From Termitomyces sp. T153 (Eukaryota; Basidiomycota; Agaricomycetes; Agaricales; Lyophyllaceae), in the NCBI GenBank assembly GCA_018296165.2, contig JACKQL020000067.1, positions 208,016-272,015 on the forward strand: a stretch of DNA of 64,000 nt, given 5' to 3'. The notes under the pieces were generated by a model that searched no databases, was not told where the DNA came from, and saw only the letters and a program-made list of their open reading frames with translations. The translations under genes and the position numbers were made by a program. The number at the start of each line of letters is the position of its first letter. Within the stretch, counting starts at the first letter, position 1. Below are positions 46,840 through 59,359 of the stretch, piece by piece.

Positions 46840-47682
46840 TTAGAGAAAAAGCGGATAGGATTCGCAAGTAGAAGCATATAGGGCATGATCACATATCAAC
46901 TCCTCGTAATACTTGAAAGCAGGGTCATTATAGATCGCAAAGCTCCAGTCCCTAGGGGACGTATACGCGCGCACGGTCATAGTAGTATAATCCCAATACT
47001 CTGGAAGCCATCCTGCACACTCCCAGTCAATGATGCCGGAGAGATGCCCATCCTTCACAATGATATTGTGGAGCATAAGATCACCGTGTGCAAAGACGAT
47101 GGAGTGCGACATATCTGCCAAATGCTCGATTTTTCTTGTTTGGTCATCAAATTTCACTCGTTTTTCCTCCGACTGTTCACGAATGGCACGGTTTCTAGGG
47201 CGCACGAGATATCGAAAGAGCTCGGACTTGTCAAGGCATGCGGGAATGACACCACTGTCAGCGCGAAAGCTCCTGATCCAAGTACCAGTGATAGAAGATA
47301 TCTCTGGGCTGCGAGGATTTTCACATTCTCGTAGCCGAAGGAAGCATTGGTGCAGTTCTCCCATGATGCTCGATCGTTCAACATCGGAGAGGTCTCGCCA
47401 GACCTGCGATAGGAGGTCGCCTGGTACGCGCGTCATCCAAATTATACCACCTCCTGCATCTTCATCGTCAGAGTAGAAAAGAACTCTCGGAACTGGAAGT
47501 CCCAGAGAGCGAGCCAGCTTCATTGAAAGCGCTTCGTCTTCGCGAACGCGCTCTCCCCATTTCAGGACCGTATTGAATGGCATTCCATACACAGTTTGTG
47601 TCTCCTGGAAGGGTAGCGCGATTTTGAAGAAGCCGCAGTATCTCACATACCAAGAGCTGATCCGTAAGACGATCTCCTTCAT
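46840..47682 (-). CDS. Aminoglycoside phosphotransferase/choline kinase family protein
   Basis: 280 codons without an intron. Protein kinase-like fold of the APH/choline kinase family: a nucleotide-binding Lys in NTVLKWGERVREDEAL (Lys41), IIWMTRVPGDLL as the hinge, the catalytic loop FAHGDLMLHNIIV (His199, Asp201, Asn206) and the metal site GIIDWECAGWLPEYW (Asp219). These residues are all present, so it should be active. The substrate cannot be told; fungal members are numerous and mostly uncharacterised. The first 54 bp and the promoter are in the right arm, the rest is in the unique centre, so only one full copy exists. An overlapping frame at 47,679-47,861 could supply an upstream exon, so the true start is uncertain. 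Confidence 0.85.
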   Translation of the reverse strand: MKEIVLRISSWYVRYCGFFKIALPFQETQTVYGMPFNTVLKWGERVREDEALSMKLARSLGLPVPRVLFYSDDEDAGGGIIWMTRVPGDLLSQVWRDLSDVERSSIMGELHQCFLRLRECENPRSPEISSITGTWIRSFRADSGVIPACLDKSELFRYLVRPRNRAIREQSEEKRVKFDDQTRKIEHLADMSHSIVFAHGDLMLHNIIVKDGHLSGIIDWECAGWLPEYWDYTTMTVRAYTSPRDWSFAIYNDPAFKYYEELICDHALYASTCESYPLFL

Positions 47683-48510
47683 GACGAACCAGCGTACTTT
47701 CCTAAGAAGCGGAGAGCACTTTGAATGATTCTTGGCAGGCTAGAATCAGGAACGTCGAAGGTCTCAACAAGAAGAAGAACACACCAACATGGCCCAAAGC
47801 AATCGAATTCGCTTGAAAAGTTTGCACGGTTAAGAAAGGTTACACTGTTGTTGTTTGCCACGGTTCAAATTGCTTATATGATATAGTCTGATATAGTCAT
47901 TATGCGTGGGACACGGGCCTCCGCACTTATCAGAAAGCCGGTTTTCCAACATTTATTCGTCCTGCCAAACACCTAATTTAGTTGACTCTCAAGTCCATTC
48001 TCGGTACATATTTCACCGAATTCAATTTGACAAGAGGTCTCTTTTGAAGAAAGTGTTGTATTGTCCTCGCCAGGATTTCATTTCCCGGGAATTGGTTGTC
48101 TATGGATCTGAATTTGGTTGACTCTCAAGTCCATTCTCAGTACATACCTCTTCACCGAGACGAATTTGACGAGAGGTCTCTTTGAAGAAAGTATTGTCCT
48201 CGCCAGGATTTCATTTCCCGGGAATCGGTCGTTCAGTTGTCTATGGATTTCTGTTGCAAGGCCGTAATTGAGGCATATAATGCACAATCACCTAGCTAAA
48301 CCAAAAAGATGTTCATCGCATAGCATTTATTTTGACTAAATCAAGAAGAACAAATGATGTTAGTTGCCCACAGATCGATCCTTTGGACACAGATCAATTC
48401 TACAGGTGCGATCACGTCCGAGGGCCGGCTGCACAATCGTCTTCAAGAACAAGGAGGATATTAGGCACCCAAAGAACCTTCAGCTTGTAGACATCACTAC
48501 TGGAAACGCT

Positions 48511-49031
48511 GCCATGGATAACTGCAGAGATGCAATCACGTCTGAGCATCGGCTGACCATTCTGGTTGCAAGGATGAAATGGAGATAATGTGTCCCAGAG
48601 TCGGCTGACCATTCCGTCGCAAGGATAAAAATGGAGGTAATTAACCACATCTTTTGGTCGTTGAACTGTCTGTAATTTATGTCGTGAGGTTGAAATGGAG
48701 GTAATTGTACTACGACCATCTGGTTCTGATCTAAAAGAACGAAAGATTTCATTTTAGTTGTCTGTGATTTTTGTCGTGAGGCTGAAATGGAGGTAATTTG
48801 TCCCAGGGTCGGCTGACCATTCTGTCCGCAAGGCTGAATGGAGGTAATAAACCACATTTCTTTTCCTGAGCTGTCTGTGAGTTCTGTGAGGCTCAAATGG
48901 AGATAATGTGTCGTAGGGTCGGCGCCGTCGGCTGACCATTCTGTCGCCCTTGGTCGTTGAACTGTCTGTGATTTATCGGGAGGTTGAAATGGAGATAATG
49001 TACTACAATCATCTTGTTCTGATTCGAACGA
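48511..49031 (-). repeat. Degenerate minisatellite, right arm
   Basis: Reverse-complement copy of 45,040-45,560; the pieces compared are identical. Confidence 0.8.
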
Positions 49032-49791
49032 CCAAAAGACTCCATTTGAGCTATCCGGTTTGAACTTTCTAAAACAGAATTTATATCCTTTGAAGAATTA
49101 ACGTTTTGTTCCAAGAGCTGTCCCTATGCGACAGCGGCTTCCCGACGATTCCCTTGTGTCGAATGTTACCAACTGCCTTCGTCGTTGTTCATGTCTGATG
49201 CCCAACTGATATTAAGTATTCCTCCAACTTTTTTCCATTTTGTTTGATTTTTTTCAGAGTCAGTCGCTGAAATTTCTATGACTAATTGTACAATCACCTT
49301 GTTCCGATTCAATAGAAACAAAGGATGTTTTTTCCCACAAAACCCTCACCGCCTGCAATATTTTGTGGATGTTAGAATATGATGCATGATAACTTCTACA
49401 GGTACAATCACGCCAACTCGTGTCGTCCAACCCCTTGGGCTTCCCAGATGATTCTGCTTGTTTTTGTATCACCGAAGAATTGAAGTTTTGTTCTCAAGCC
49501 TTTTGCCAACGCCGTCCTTGTGCTCTATTTTGTCAAATGTTTTCTCTGATATCTGCGATACCATCTACATGTCAACCGAGCCTCCGATTCTTCGGCTACA
49601 TCATTTAAATCCGCCAGTGTCAATCTCCTTAAAATATCAGCATCAACCCACTCACAACCATCCATCCACTCATCGATCTATCCACCCACCCCTCCATCCT
49701 ACCTACCTATACTCAAGCTCTTACCTGTTGTACGTTAGTCTTTTGCCTTCTGCATCTGCTACCAACTTTTGACACCGAACTTGTTAAGATC

Positions 49792-50340
49792 ATGGACAAG
49801 AGTGTTCCGAGCAGGCTCGTTGATGGTGGTGTCTACGTCATCGTATTCATAGGCCCGGAGACAGATCTTCATCATTGGGGCCTGTATTATCATTACAACC
49901 TCGACTGGGTATCGGGTAAAGATTCTAAGCGAGAGGGCAGATATGTCCCGAGAGGCCATAAATATCATATTAGGAGCATGGGCAGCATAGACGGAAAGTT
50001 CATTCCAGAGCACGCGCCGACCTCTGGAGTCCTCTCTTCTATGTACTTGATTGGCTTGATACTCATTGGCATCGTCCCGATACAGTATCAGTCGCCTTTG
50101 GATTCCGAGATCCGTTCTCTCGACAACTTAGTTGGCATTACACCGAATATCAACTGTCAGACTTGGGTCTTGGATATAATTGAACGGCTTAGGAGGGCGG
50201 GTTATGTTCACACCGACTATTCGCGCCAACAAATCCAACACGAGATCAACCAGTTTGGAGACAAACATTTGTCCGATGCCTATAATGCTGTACAGCCACG
50301 ACCCATAGTGCAGTCGGCACTCTTCAGCTTTCCCCAGTGA
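49792..50340 (+). CDS. 182-residue protein with His...NCQTWV pattern, right copy
   Basis: Same 182 residues as the left copy with no difference. Its upstream region (49,680-49,790) is identical too, so both copies have the same promoter. The gene reads away from the centre of the palindrome. Confidence 0.65.
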   Translation: MDKSVPSRLVDGGVYVIVFIGPETDLHHWGLYYHYNLDWVSGKDSKREGRYVPRGHKYHIRSMGSIDGKFIPEHAPTSGVLSSMYLIGLILIGIVPIQYQSPLDSEIRSLDNLVGITPNINCQTWVLDIIERLRRAGYVHTDYSRQQIQHEINQFGDKHLSDAYNAVQPRPIVQSALFSFPQ

Positions 50341-50905
50341 GCACAACTTACCTTCAAGTTCATCTTCCATTCACCTTTCCTGACTTTGTCATAGTGAACT
50401 AGCCGCCAACGAGCTGCAAGGTTGATGTTATATCACTCTTATGTATTTCCTTCCCAGTATATGATGTACCTCAGGCTGGCTTCTGATTATTCTTTCTACT
50501 ATTTCCATTACCTTATCCATGATCATGACAACATTGCAACATTGCGTATCCCGAAATGCAGTGGTGGGAAGCTTTCCCCACCGGGGTTTTGATGCTACCC
50601 CACTTGCACAGACTTTTTATTGGTTTTGTCTGATTAGGTCTTCTATTATGTATTTCGATCTTACCAATTACGGTGTCCATCCATACTTGCAGTCTAGTCT
50701 TTAATGATGCAAGATGTAAAGTTTTGACTGACTGCCGGACTAAGATGGATTTAGTCGTGAATCTTTGTATTCACAAAAATCCGGGGCTTAAGTTCACTTC
50801 TACGAACATAACAAGAAGAAATATAGTTTCTATTAATTGAGTTAGAAGTCTAACTGGGTCAAACTTTCCAACAAGGCTCAAATAAAATCAGAGGAATTGT
50901 AAGTC

Positions 50906-50993
<88 letters not shown>
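50906..50993 (+). repeat. (TGAT)22 microsatellite
   Basis: 88 bp, the right-arm counterpart of (ATCA)12. Ten units longer. Confidence 0.97.
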
Positions 50994-51496
50994 CCATTTT
51001 ATTTCTTTGGAGAGCTATTTTTTACATGTTATAGTGTCCTAGCTCCCACAGTACAGTAAGGATGGTGATTATGGACACTCCTTCAGGTACTCTGGCCCAA
51101 TGCCTTTTCAAGCATGCCAGTTACACCTTGTAGCCACTTTACTACCATTTGATCTGTGAGAGCTCATACTTGCTTCCAACAGTAGAACAGGCATGTTGTA
51201 ACATGATGACTGAGGAGTATCAAGTAGATGGTAGATATGCCAGTATATCCAGAGATAACAACCCCACCTCTAAGAACACCAATTCCAATTTCAAGGGGGG
51301 CCCTTATGCTAAGAAGGACTCAGGCAGAGAAATACTACACCCCATCAACCAGGTTGCAAAAAGCAGTGCATTAGGGAAATTATTCACTAGTATTGGACAT
51401 AAACATGTGTTGAGAATGAAAAGTGACCATACTAGGAATTGAACCTTTCTTGGATATGTACTCCATATGATGCTCTAACCACTAAGCTACACAATC
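50906..51496 (-). repeat. SINE-like repeat with tRNA-related head, right arm
   Basis: Reverse-complement copy of 42,655-43,205. The tail has 22 tetranucleotide units instead of 12. Confidence 0.5.
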
Positions 51497-51665
51497 TAGT
51501 TACACAGGGAGCTAGGAAGTTACATATAAGTACTTTCTAGGCATGAGATGATTCTACCACTGTGATAATTGGCTCATTGCAGGGACTGGGACACTCAACA
51601 GTGTTGTGTAGAATTTAGAGCTCTAAGCTGTCAGATGACTTGACCTGTCATCATTTAACAACATG

Positions 51666-52780
51666 ACCAAGAGTTGACTGACTCAGACTACTTTCCCTTC
51701 TGACTCCTTGGACAGCAGTTCAAGTGAGTCCAGCAGCAGATGTTCTAGCAATAATCCAATAGAGAGCAGCAGACAACTCCTTAGAATCAGGAAGTTTCTC
51801 TCATAGTAGAGCCTCTGATGACTTACTGAGTTGTTGTTGCTGCCAGAAGTATGACAAGAAGAGGTCCCAAAAGGAACATTGTAAATCAAAAAAGTCAAAG
51901 CATCAAAGTTGGTCCTGCCACAAACCAGATTCAACTGTAAAACTGATTCCACCTGAAAAATACAATGGGATGTTAGATATCCAGAAATTCATGCAGTTGA
52001 TGAATCAATGTTTGACCTACCTAACTGATGGATATTGAGCAGAGATGCTACATTACCATCATTGCTAGCTTTCTCATGGGGAGAGCTTGGAGCTTCTACT
52101 TGTGTAAAGGTGCCCTAAGAAGTAGACCCTTGAGAAGTTTTTTAAAGAACTGCTCAGACTTTGGCTAAGGGAAATCACTTACTATGTGCAAATATGTTGC
52201 CAAGCTGGAAGAACTATTCATCTATTGTTGGATCCATTAGTAAACAAAGAAAGAAAGGTAGTAAAACATTTCAATGGATTCCAGACCTCCAAATGGGGAG
52301 TGTACCAAGCAAGATTGGACTCCAAGGTCTCTCATTAGCACAAGATAGTATCTTATGTCAAATTCCTCAAACATGCAGACAATGTAGACCTGGATGGTAA
52401 CAAAAGTGAAGCAGAATATTCATTCAAGCACTACAAATCACACAGGCACAAAGATTACTAGGACAATCACTGGAAAGTTTTGAGTTCCAAGCTGGAGGGA
52501 AGCAGGCATAAGCACTATAAGTCCAATTTTCATGTGGCAATACACCAATACTACACCAGGTTCTAAGAAAAGCACCAAGAGTTTTGAGTCTAAGAAAAGC
52601 TCCTCCAAACCACAGGATAAATGTTTGGATGAACTCAGCAAAAACCAGATTGCAGAGTACAAACATTGTTTCAACTATGGCAAAGTTGGCTACTTTACAT
52701 ATAATTCAAACAGCAAGACAATGAAATCCTCTTCTGGAAAGCCCCCAGGCATAAAATCAAATATATTTGCAACAATGTAA
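51666..52780 (+). pseudogene. Ty3/gypsy gag relic, right arm
   Basis: Reverse-complement copy of 41,336-42,450. It lacks the 35 bp tandem duplication seen on the left. Confidence 0.6.
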
Positions 52781-53986
52781 CAGGATCACCAACTTCCTCA
52801 TATTCTAAAAGCAAATAGAACAAGACACATCTCCTGAACAAATCTCAACAATATGGAGTATTGTAGCAATTGAATTTGGGAAGTGACTGGGATTCTTTGT
52901 TGATTATCTTCTGGAAAGCCTATCTTTGGAGAAATCTTCTTTCTCTTGGCTGATGTCTCTCTTGGAGAATCCAGACAGAGAGGCTGACAGCCTCCCTGAC
53001 TTACAGTCAGTATCTGACTTTAGTGAGGAGCTTGAGTGGGAAGCAGACAAGCCCACTCACTCATGTACTTTGAAAGGGCTTGGCTAGACATTGTATCTGC
53101 TGAGCTACTAACCAACAACAAGGACAATATTTGAGAACAAATAATCAATGACTGGCCCAGCCCACCCATGAAGTTTGGGTGGACAGACAGATCTTATGAT
53201 TTTAAGGTCCATACTCTGAGGTGAAATTGGTACTACTGTGGGAGGTGGAGAAGGCTTGGGAATAACTCACATGTGGAGTGCTACTGCTCATAAGCTCAAA
53301 TACATGCTCAAGTCAATGCAACTATAACTGCTTGCAATACAAAGGCAAGAGATTTGTAACCAATGACATCAGCAACCTTGAGATATTGTTATGGAATCAA
53401 GTCTGTGGAACAGACTTCATTGTACTAATTGGTGACATGGTGCACAAGGAATATGAGATTGAAGCATAGTATGCTGAGCAGTGCACTGCAGAATCTAGGA
53501 CAGAGGTAACCTTGGTAAAGCTAGTACTGAACAACAATAGTTGGGGGACATCTGGGCTTGGAGCATCAAGTAATCAAACTAGAAGTGCCTTATACGCAGC
53601 ACAAGGACAAAAAGGAGCCAATGACTAGACAATATTCTGGAATTTACCCTTGACACAATGACCAGAGGACTTATTATGAGGTCAATGACTCAATTCTTGA
53701 GTCCCAGTATAGGTGCCTGCATAATTCTATAATATTGTCACTTGGTATGTGGAAAAGCTTGAGGATGCCTACACCAACTATCAGCTCATGCCTTTGACCA
53801 CTCACCAAACAAAGGATCTGACCCAGGGTTGGGCCCCTTCATACTCCAATTGTTCCCCCTCTCATAACTGGATAATAATCTTGAAGGAATATATATATAG
53901 TTTGAGCTTAGGGAAATTTGCATGCAGATGAAGATGGCAAAGCCCTGAGAGTCCTCAAGCTCAATGAACAAACAACAGGTAGAGGC

Positions 53987-56206
53987 TGTTGAAGACAGGC
54001 AAAGCACAGGGGACTGAATAGTCACTAAAGCTGAAGTCAAAGTCCAGAGTCAGAAACTGAATATATTGAAGAGGGAGTGACATACTAACTGAGTAGGGAC
54101 TTCAGGCTGCTACATTATCTATATATATTATAATGTAACTGAGTAGAATTGTGATTGAATAGAAGAAATCACATGACCAATTTCATGTAGAATATTTCAC
54201 ATCCAGATGATTTCTTTGCCAGTATCTACAGCAGCAATGTATTCTGCTTCAGTTGTAGATAAAGCAACAACTGATTGAAGCTTGCTACTCCTTCCAATAG
54301 CTTCACAACCAATAGTCATCAGATAAGCACCAGTAGAGTGGCTAGAATCAGGACAATCTCCATGTGAGGCATCACAGAATGTAGTGCAAGGTCAAATACC
54401 AGTGTCAGCATTAGAATGAAGTCATAGACCTAATTTATTGAGCCATAGCAGTGATGTCTTCTGAGAGTGTCCTATTTGCTCTCTCAGTAACACCATTCTG
54501 CTGAGGTCTATTACAAGTTGTATGCTTTTTTTTTATTCCACAAGCATCAGTATATGTGGTAAACTCCTTTGACATGTACTCTCCACCTTTATCATCTTAT
54601 AGCCTTGATTTTGGTATCTAGAGCATTCTCTGCATAAGCTTTGAATGTCTCAAAGGCATTAAATGCTTCACTTTTCTTTTTTACAGCCATATCAGCTTTA
54701 AAGCTTATGCAATCATCAATGAATTTGGAATGTGATCAAATAACAATAGCCCCAATTGCAGTGACTGGAAGAGGGCTATGTACATTGCTGTGGATCAATT
54801 TCAATGGTTTATATGCATGACTACTGGAAGAAGGAAAAGGATTGGAGTGCATATTGCTAGCCAAACAAGGTTCACAGATGGGATCAAGCTTTGCAGCAGA
54901 ATTCAAGTCCAAACCAACTACCAACTTATTATTGATCATCTTTTTAACATTGGCATAGTTATGATGAGCAAAGCTGCAATGCCAGAGTATCAGATCAAGT
55001 GGTAATGTGCTGGTAAAATGAGCAGACTCTCAAATAGGTGCAGTACAACCATCCAAATGAGCAGAATTATTAGAGTTAATTGTGGCACAGAATAACTCTT
55101 TTCCATTCAACCAGAAATGCATGGCCTGTTTGTCAATATGAATGTTGTAGCCTTTGTTTCTGGTTAAATATACAGGACAAGAGTTTATTCTGAAGTAATG
55201 GAACATGCAAGACTCTATGAGACTCTAAAGACCAGATTTTCTTCCCATTTACAACTGGATGGAATACAACTGTTCCAATCCCAGCTGAGTAAATAATGCT
55301 ATTATCAGCTAACCAGACTGGACTTCAATAGGATTTCAATGTGGAGTCTTGTGGCAAGTGGCTCCTGAGTCTACAATCCAATTAAAGTCAGCTTCAGGCT
55401 GTATGGGAAGAGAAGGATCTGAATGATACAGTAAATGAGTACTTGCATTTTCAGCAGATTTGACATCATCTTTCTTGGACCTGTCATCAATGAAAGCTGC
55501 ATTAGCTTGCTTCTGGCCCTTTTTGCCTCTTTTGTTATGAGATTTTGTCTGCTGCTAAGCTGCTTTGTATTTGTAGCAATTAGCTTGTGTATGACCTTGG
55601 AAGGTGCAAAAGTTACAGACAACTTTGGCTAATGCAGCACTCATAGCAATTATAGCAGCAGCAGACTCATCAGAGCAATGACAATGTTGTATTTCCTCTG
55701 TAACAAAGGCCTGATGGATCTTGGCCTTGTCCAAGTCATCTTTGAGAAGGAGGGTGGATACAAATGCTAAGAAATTATCAGGAAGCACTCTTACTAATGC
55801 TATAGATGCTAGTTCATTGTCTAATTTGGCAATATCAAAGTCTTTAGGGTGCAAATCCTGGATTTTCTTCATTGCAGTCTCAATTCTGTTGATTAGAGTC
55901 TGCAAACTCTCCTCTTCTCCTTTTCTAATGTAGAACAAGTCATCATAAGCATTGGAGCATGTACCAGGGCATTTCTGCATGTGTAACTGCCTTCAAGGCT
56001 TCCCATATTTTGTCTGGTTGATCTTTATAATCATTGAGATGGATTCTTTGATCATCTTTCACCATCAAATAAATCGAATCAGATGCAATATTAGCCTCCT
56101 TCTGTGATTCTGGGTATTCTCTTTTCTCTTCTGATGTACATATAAGCCCAGGCCACCCAATACAATGACTGGTACAGAGAGGTGGGCACACTGACCACCC
56201 CCTCAT
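53987..56206 (-). pseudogene. Ty1/copia gag-protease-integrase relic, right arm
   Basis: Reverse-complement copy of 37,913-40,132; the translated pieces I compared are identical, with the same internal RT deletion and the same stops. Confidence 0.82.
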
Positions 56207-56262
56207 TGTTACAGATGCACCACCTACATAGGCTGGCTACAAACATGCAGCCTGCATAAGCC

Positions 56263-57336
56263 TATTGAAGACAGGTAAAGCACAGGGGAATGAACAGTCA
56301 CTAAAGCTGAAGTCCAGAGTCAGAAACTGAGTGAGGACTTCAGGCTTCTACATTATCTATATATACTATAATGTAACTGAATAGAAGGAATCACATGGAT
56401 TCTCCATGTGATTGAACTGAATAGAAAGGGAAGCACATGGAAGACACATGTGATTGAATTGAATAGAAAGGGAATCACATGGAAGATACATGTGATGAAC
56501 TGAATAGAAATAAAGGAAGCAGACAACACATGTGATAAATGAACTTGGAATAAATGCTGATCATCATAGTAGAATGCAATAAGCAATTCTAACACTCCCC
56601 CTGATCCAGTCAATCTCCAAGCTTGAATAAGCTAGTAAATGCCCATTCCCTGCCTGAAGAACTCCACTAGTCAAACTGGCAGGGTTCCTGTAAGGTCTTC
56701 AGGAGTGGTGCAGCAGGAAAGTGAGGTATGGTAAAGCTAACTAACCCAACTGCAGACTCTGCAATTGTAACACCTCCCAGTTAGGCAGGTCAGGCTTCAC
56801 TGGCAAGATAAAGCAGCTCCACTTGAGGGTTACTATCCAATAGTTCAGAGTCTATGTATGTAAAGGGAGCTGCAACTACTATAAGGACTATAGCACAGAC
56901 ACAAAGCAAATCAAAATGAGAAAAACTTCAGACTAAAGCTTTAGAGGCCAGGGCCCATAACCTGTTGAAGACAGGCAAAGCACAGGGGACTGAACAGTTA
57001 CTAAAGCTGAAGTCCAGAGTCAGAAACTGAGTAGGGACTTCAGGCTTCTACATTATCTATATATACTATAATGTAACTGAATAGAAGGAATCACATGAGA
57101 ATCCATGTGATTGAACTGAATAGAAAGGGAATCACATGGAAGATACATGTGATTGAATTAAGTAGAAAGGTAATCACATGGAAGATACATGTGATTGAAT
57201 TAAATAGAAAGGTAATCACATGGAAGATACATGTGATAAACTGAATAGAAATGAAGGAAGCAGATTATACATGTGATAAATGAAATTGGAGTGAATGCTG
57301 ATCATTCATAGTAGAATGCAATAAGCAATTCTAACA
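56263..57336 (-). mobile_element. TRIM-like miniature copia element, right arm
   Basis: Reverse-complement copy of 36,784-37,856, differing by a single extra base in the interior (a GGG run instead of GG). Same LTR differences and the same GGCTT flanks, so the element predates the duplication. Confidence 0.85.
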
Positions 57337-58163
57337 AAGCCAGCTACACAGCAGCCCACATGGACCAGCTACTACCACACTGAGCCAACCCCAGGGCACT
57401 CAGCTGCAATTACATGGCCTACATGGGCCAGCACAAGATAATCTGGGCACACCTCTTCAAAATGCATGGAGGCAGCACTAGCACTATATGAATGTCACAA
57501 CACTCAAAACTCACTTTCATAAGGGATGTCATGGCCATAGGCTTGAAGGAATTGTTGCCATTGAGCTTCTGTCAGCATGACAACCAGTGACAGCAGCTGA
57601 AGTTCTTGAACTGTAATCCTTATTGTTCATTCCTATACCAATTTCAAGGTCCTTTTTATGATACCATGCAAGGTTTCTGATCCTTGCCCACTTCTATTCT
57701 CAGATGATTATTAGACATTGATTGAGAATGCTTTGGTGTTGAAGGATTCCTCTATTTCTTGTTTATATGCTCATTGAAGGTGTGTTGTGCAGCATTCATT
57801 CCCTTGACAAAGGCTGATCTGACTATGCATATAGCCTTTTAAGGAGAAAAAGCAAGCATATGGAAAGGAGAATTGCAAAGATAACAGCAATAGTGACAGT
57901 AGCTCAAATTTGTCAGATAATAATAGCAGTGAATAAACAAAGAAGAGGAAGATCAAATGGAAAAAGATGAAGGCAAAGAAGAAGTCAAAGGCACATAGCA
58001 TGTCTCTCTACTGTTGTCTACCACTGACCTCATTTTTGAAGATGAAGTTGTTGAGAAGATAAGAATATTGTGGGAGCAGGCAGACAAATCTGACTATTGT
58101 TATTGGACAGCAGATCACCCAGAACACTTTACTCTTTGCCATAAACACTTCTAAGTATGAGCT

Positions 58164-58706
58164 TGTAAGGGCAACCTCTAGAGGCTGTGGCTCAATCACA
58201 CAGCTGTTGGCAGAGGGAGATCTAAAGTCTATTCAGCATCTACAAGAAGTTCTAGAGTCCTAGCTACTCACCTGGCAGTGAGGGATCCAAAGAGAACAAG
58301 TCTAAGGGTCCCCAATGCCAGTGTTCAGAAAATTTACTCTAGAGCTTCTGGAAGAAACACCCAACAACAACCAAATCTGGAGTCCAATCAAAAAGTGGAA
58401 ATCCATCATAAATGGCCTCAATCTCCAGAATACCTGCACATGACTATGTACAAATATAACCAAAAGATAACCTTTAATTGAAAGTACTTGCAGTCCAAAC
58501 ATGGGAGGCCTATGTTGAGTAGTAGGTCCAGAATGCAGGAAACAATCCAGGAGTCTGGTAAGAGGCCATGTGGAAGGGGCAACACTGAGAACTGGTGCAG
58601 CTTGAGGGCTAAAACTGGGACCAGCAGATAGGAAAAACAAAGGAGAATGAAGGAAAACCATAAGGAGAGAGAACAGGACAGAAAGGGAATGGGACATCCC
58701 CTGACA
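58164..58706 (-). repeat. Solo LTR-A with perfect target duplication, right arm
   Basis: Reverse-complement copy of 35,414-35,956, with the same 5 bp target duplication (58,159-58,163 and 58,707-58,711). I see no difference between the two copies in the stretches compared. Confidence 0.88.
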
Positions 58707-59359
58707 GAGCTCAGGCTTTGGTATGTGTCTTACTTTCTCACTTTGTCACTGATAGAACAATGTATATATAGCTCAAGAATGATAACAATGTTTCAATGAT
58801 TTAAAAACCTCCAACCCACTATCTCTTTGATTTTACTTTGACTTGGTCTATGAATGGCTCACCATTACTCCAGTGTCACCTTCAGTCAATGAAAATGCAC
58901 AAACCTCTGCTCCAATGCCTGTCATTCACCTTCACATACCAAACAGTGACTTGATGCCAATCTACTGACCTTCAGCCTCTGTACCCATATAGACTGACTC
59001 TGGAAAATTGATGTTGCATCCTCAGCTGGAGCCAGATCTCAAGATTGAGGACTTTTGTCAGCTGTATGACCTTGGCAATGCTATCCTCAACAAACTCAAA
59101 GAGAATGGTTATCAGCATGCAAGAATGCAAGAACTTTCAAACATATTACACAAAAGCTTCTTGAAATGGGGTTTAAACATGGTGAGATTGCTACACTAAA
59201 GAATGTGATAGACAATTGAGCCACTTCTATGTAATGCCTTCTATTACTTGTTTCATTTGTGATTTTGTGTTTGCTATTCAAGATTGCACCTCTTATCATG
59301 TTGTAACTCTTGTACCCTGCATAATCATGTATTTCAGTAGCCTGCACATGTCAAATATC

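Noticed and set aside
46444..47628. Palindrome as a missed-adapter sequencing artefact
   Set aside because: A 1,185 bp unique centre with an intact gene and several independent differences between the arms do not fit such an artefact. Collapse or mis-join of two haplotypes is still possible.
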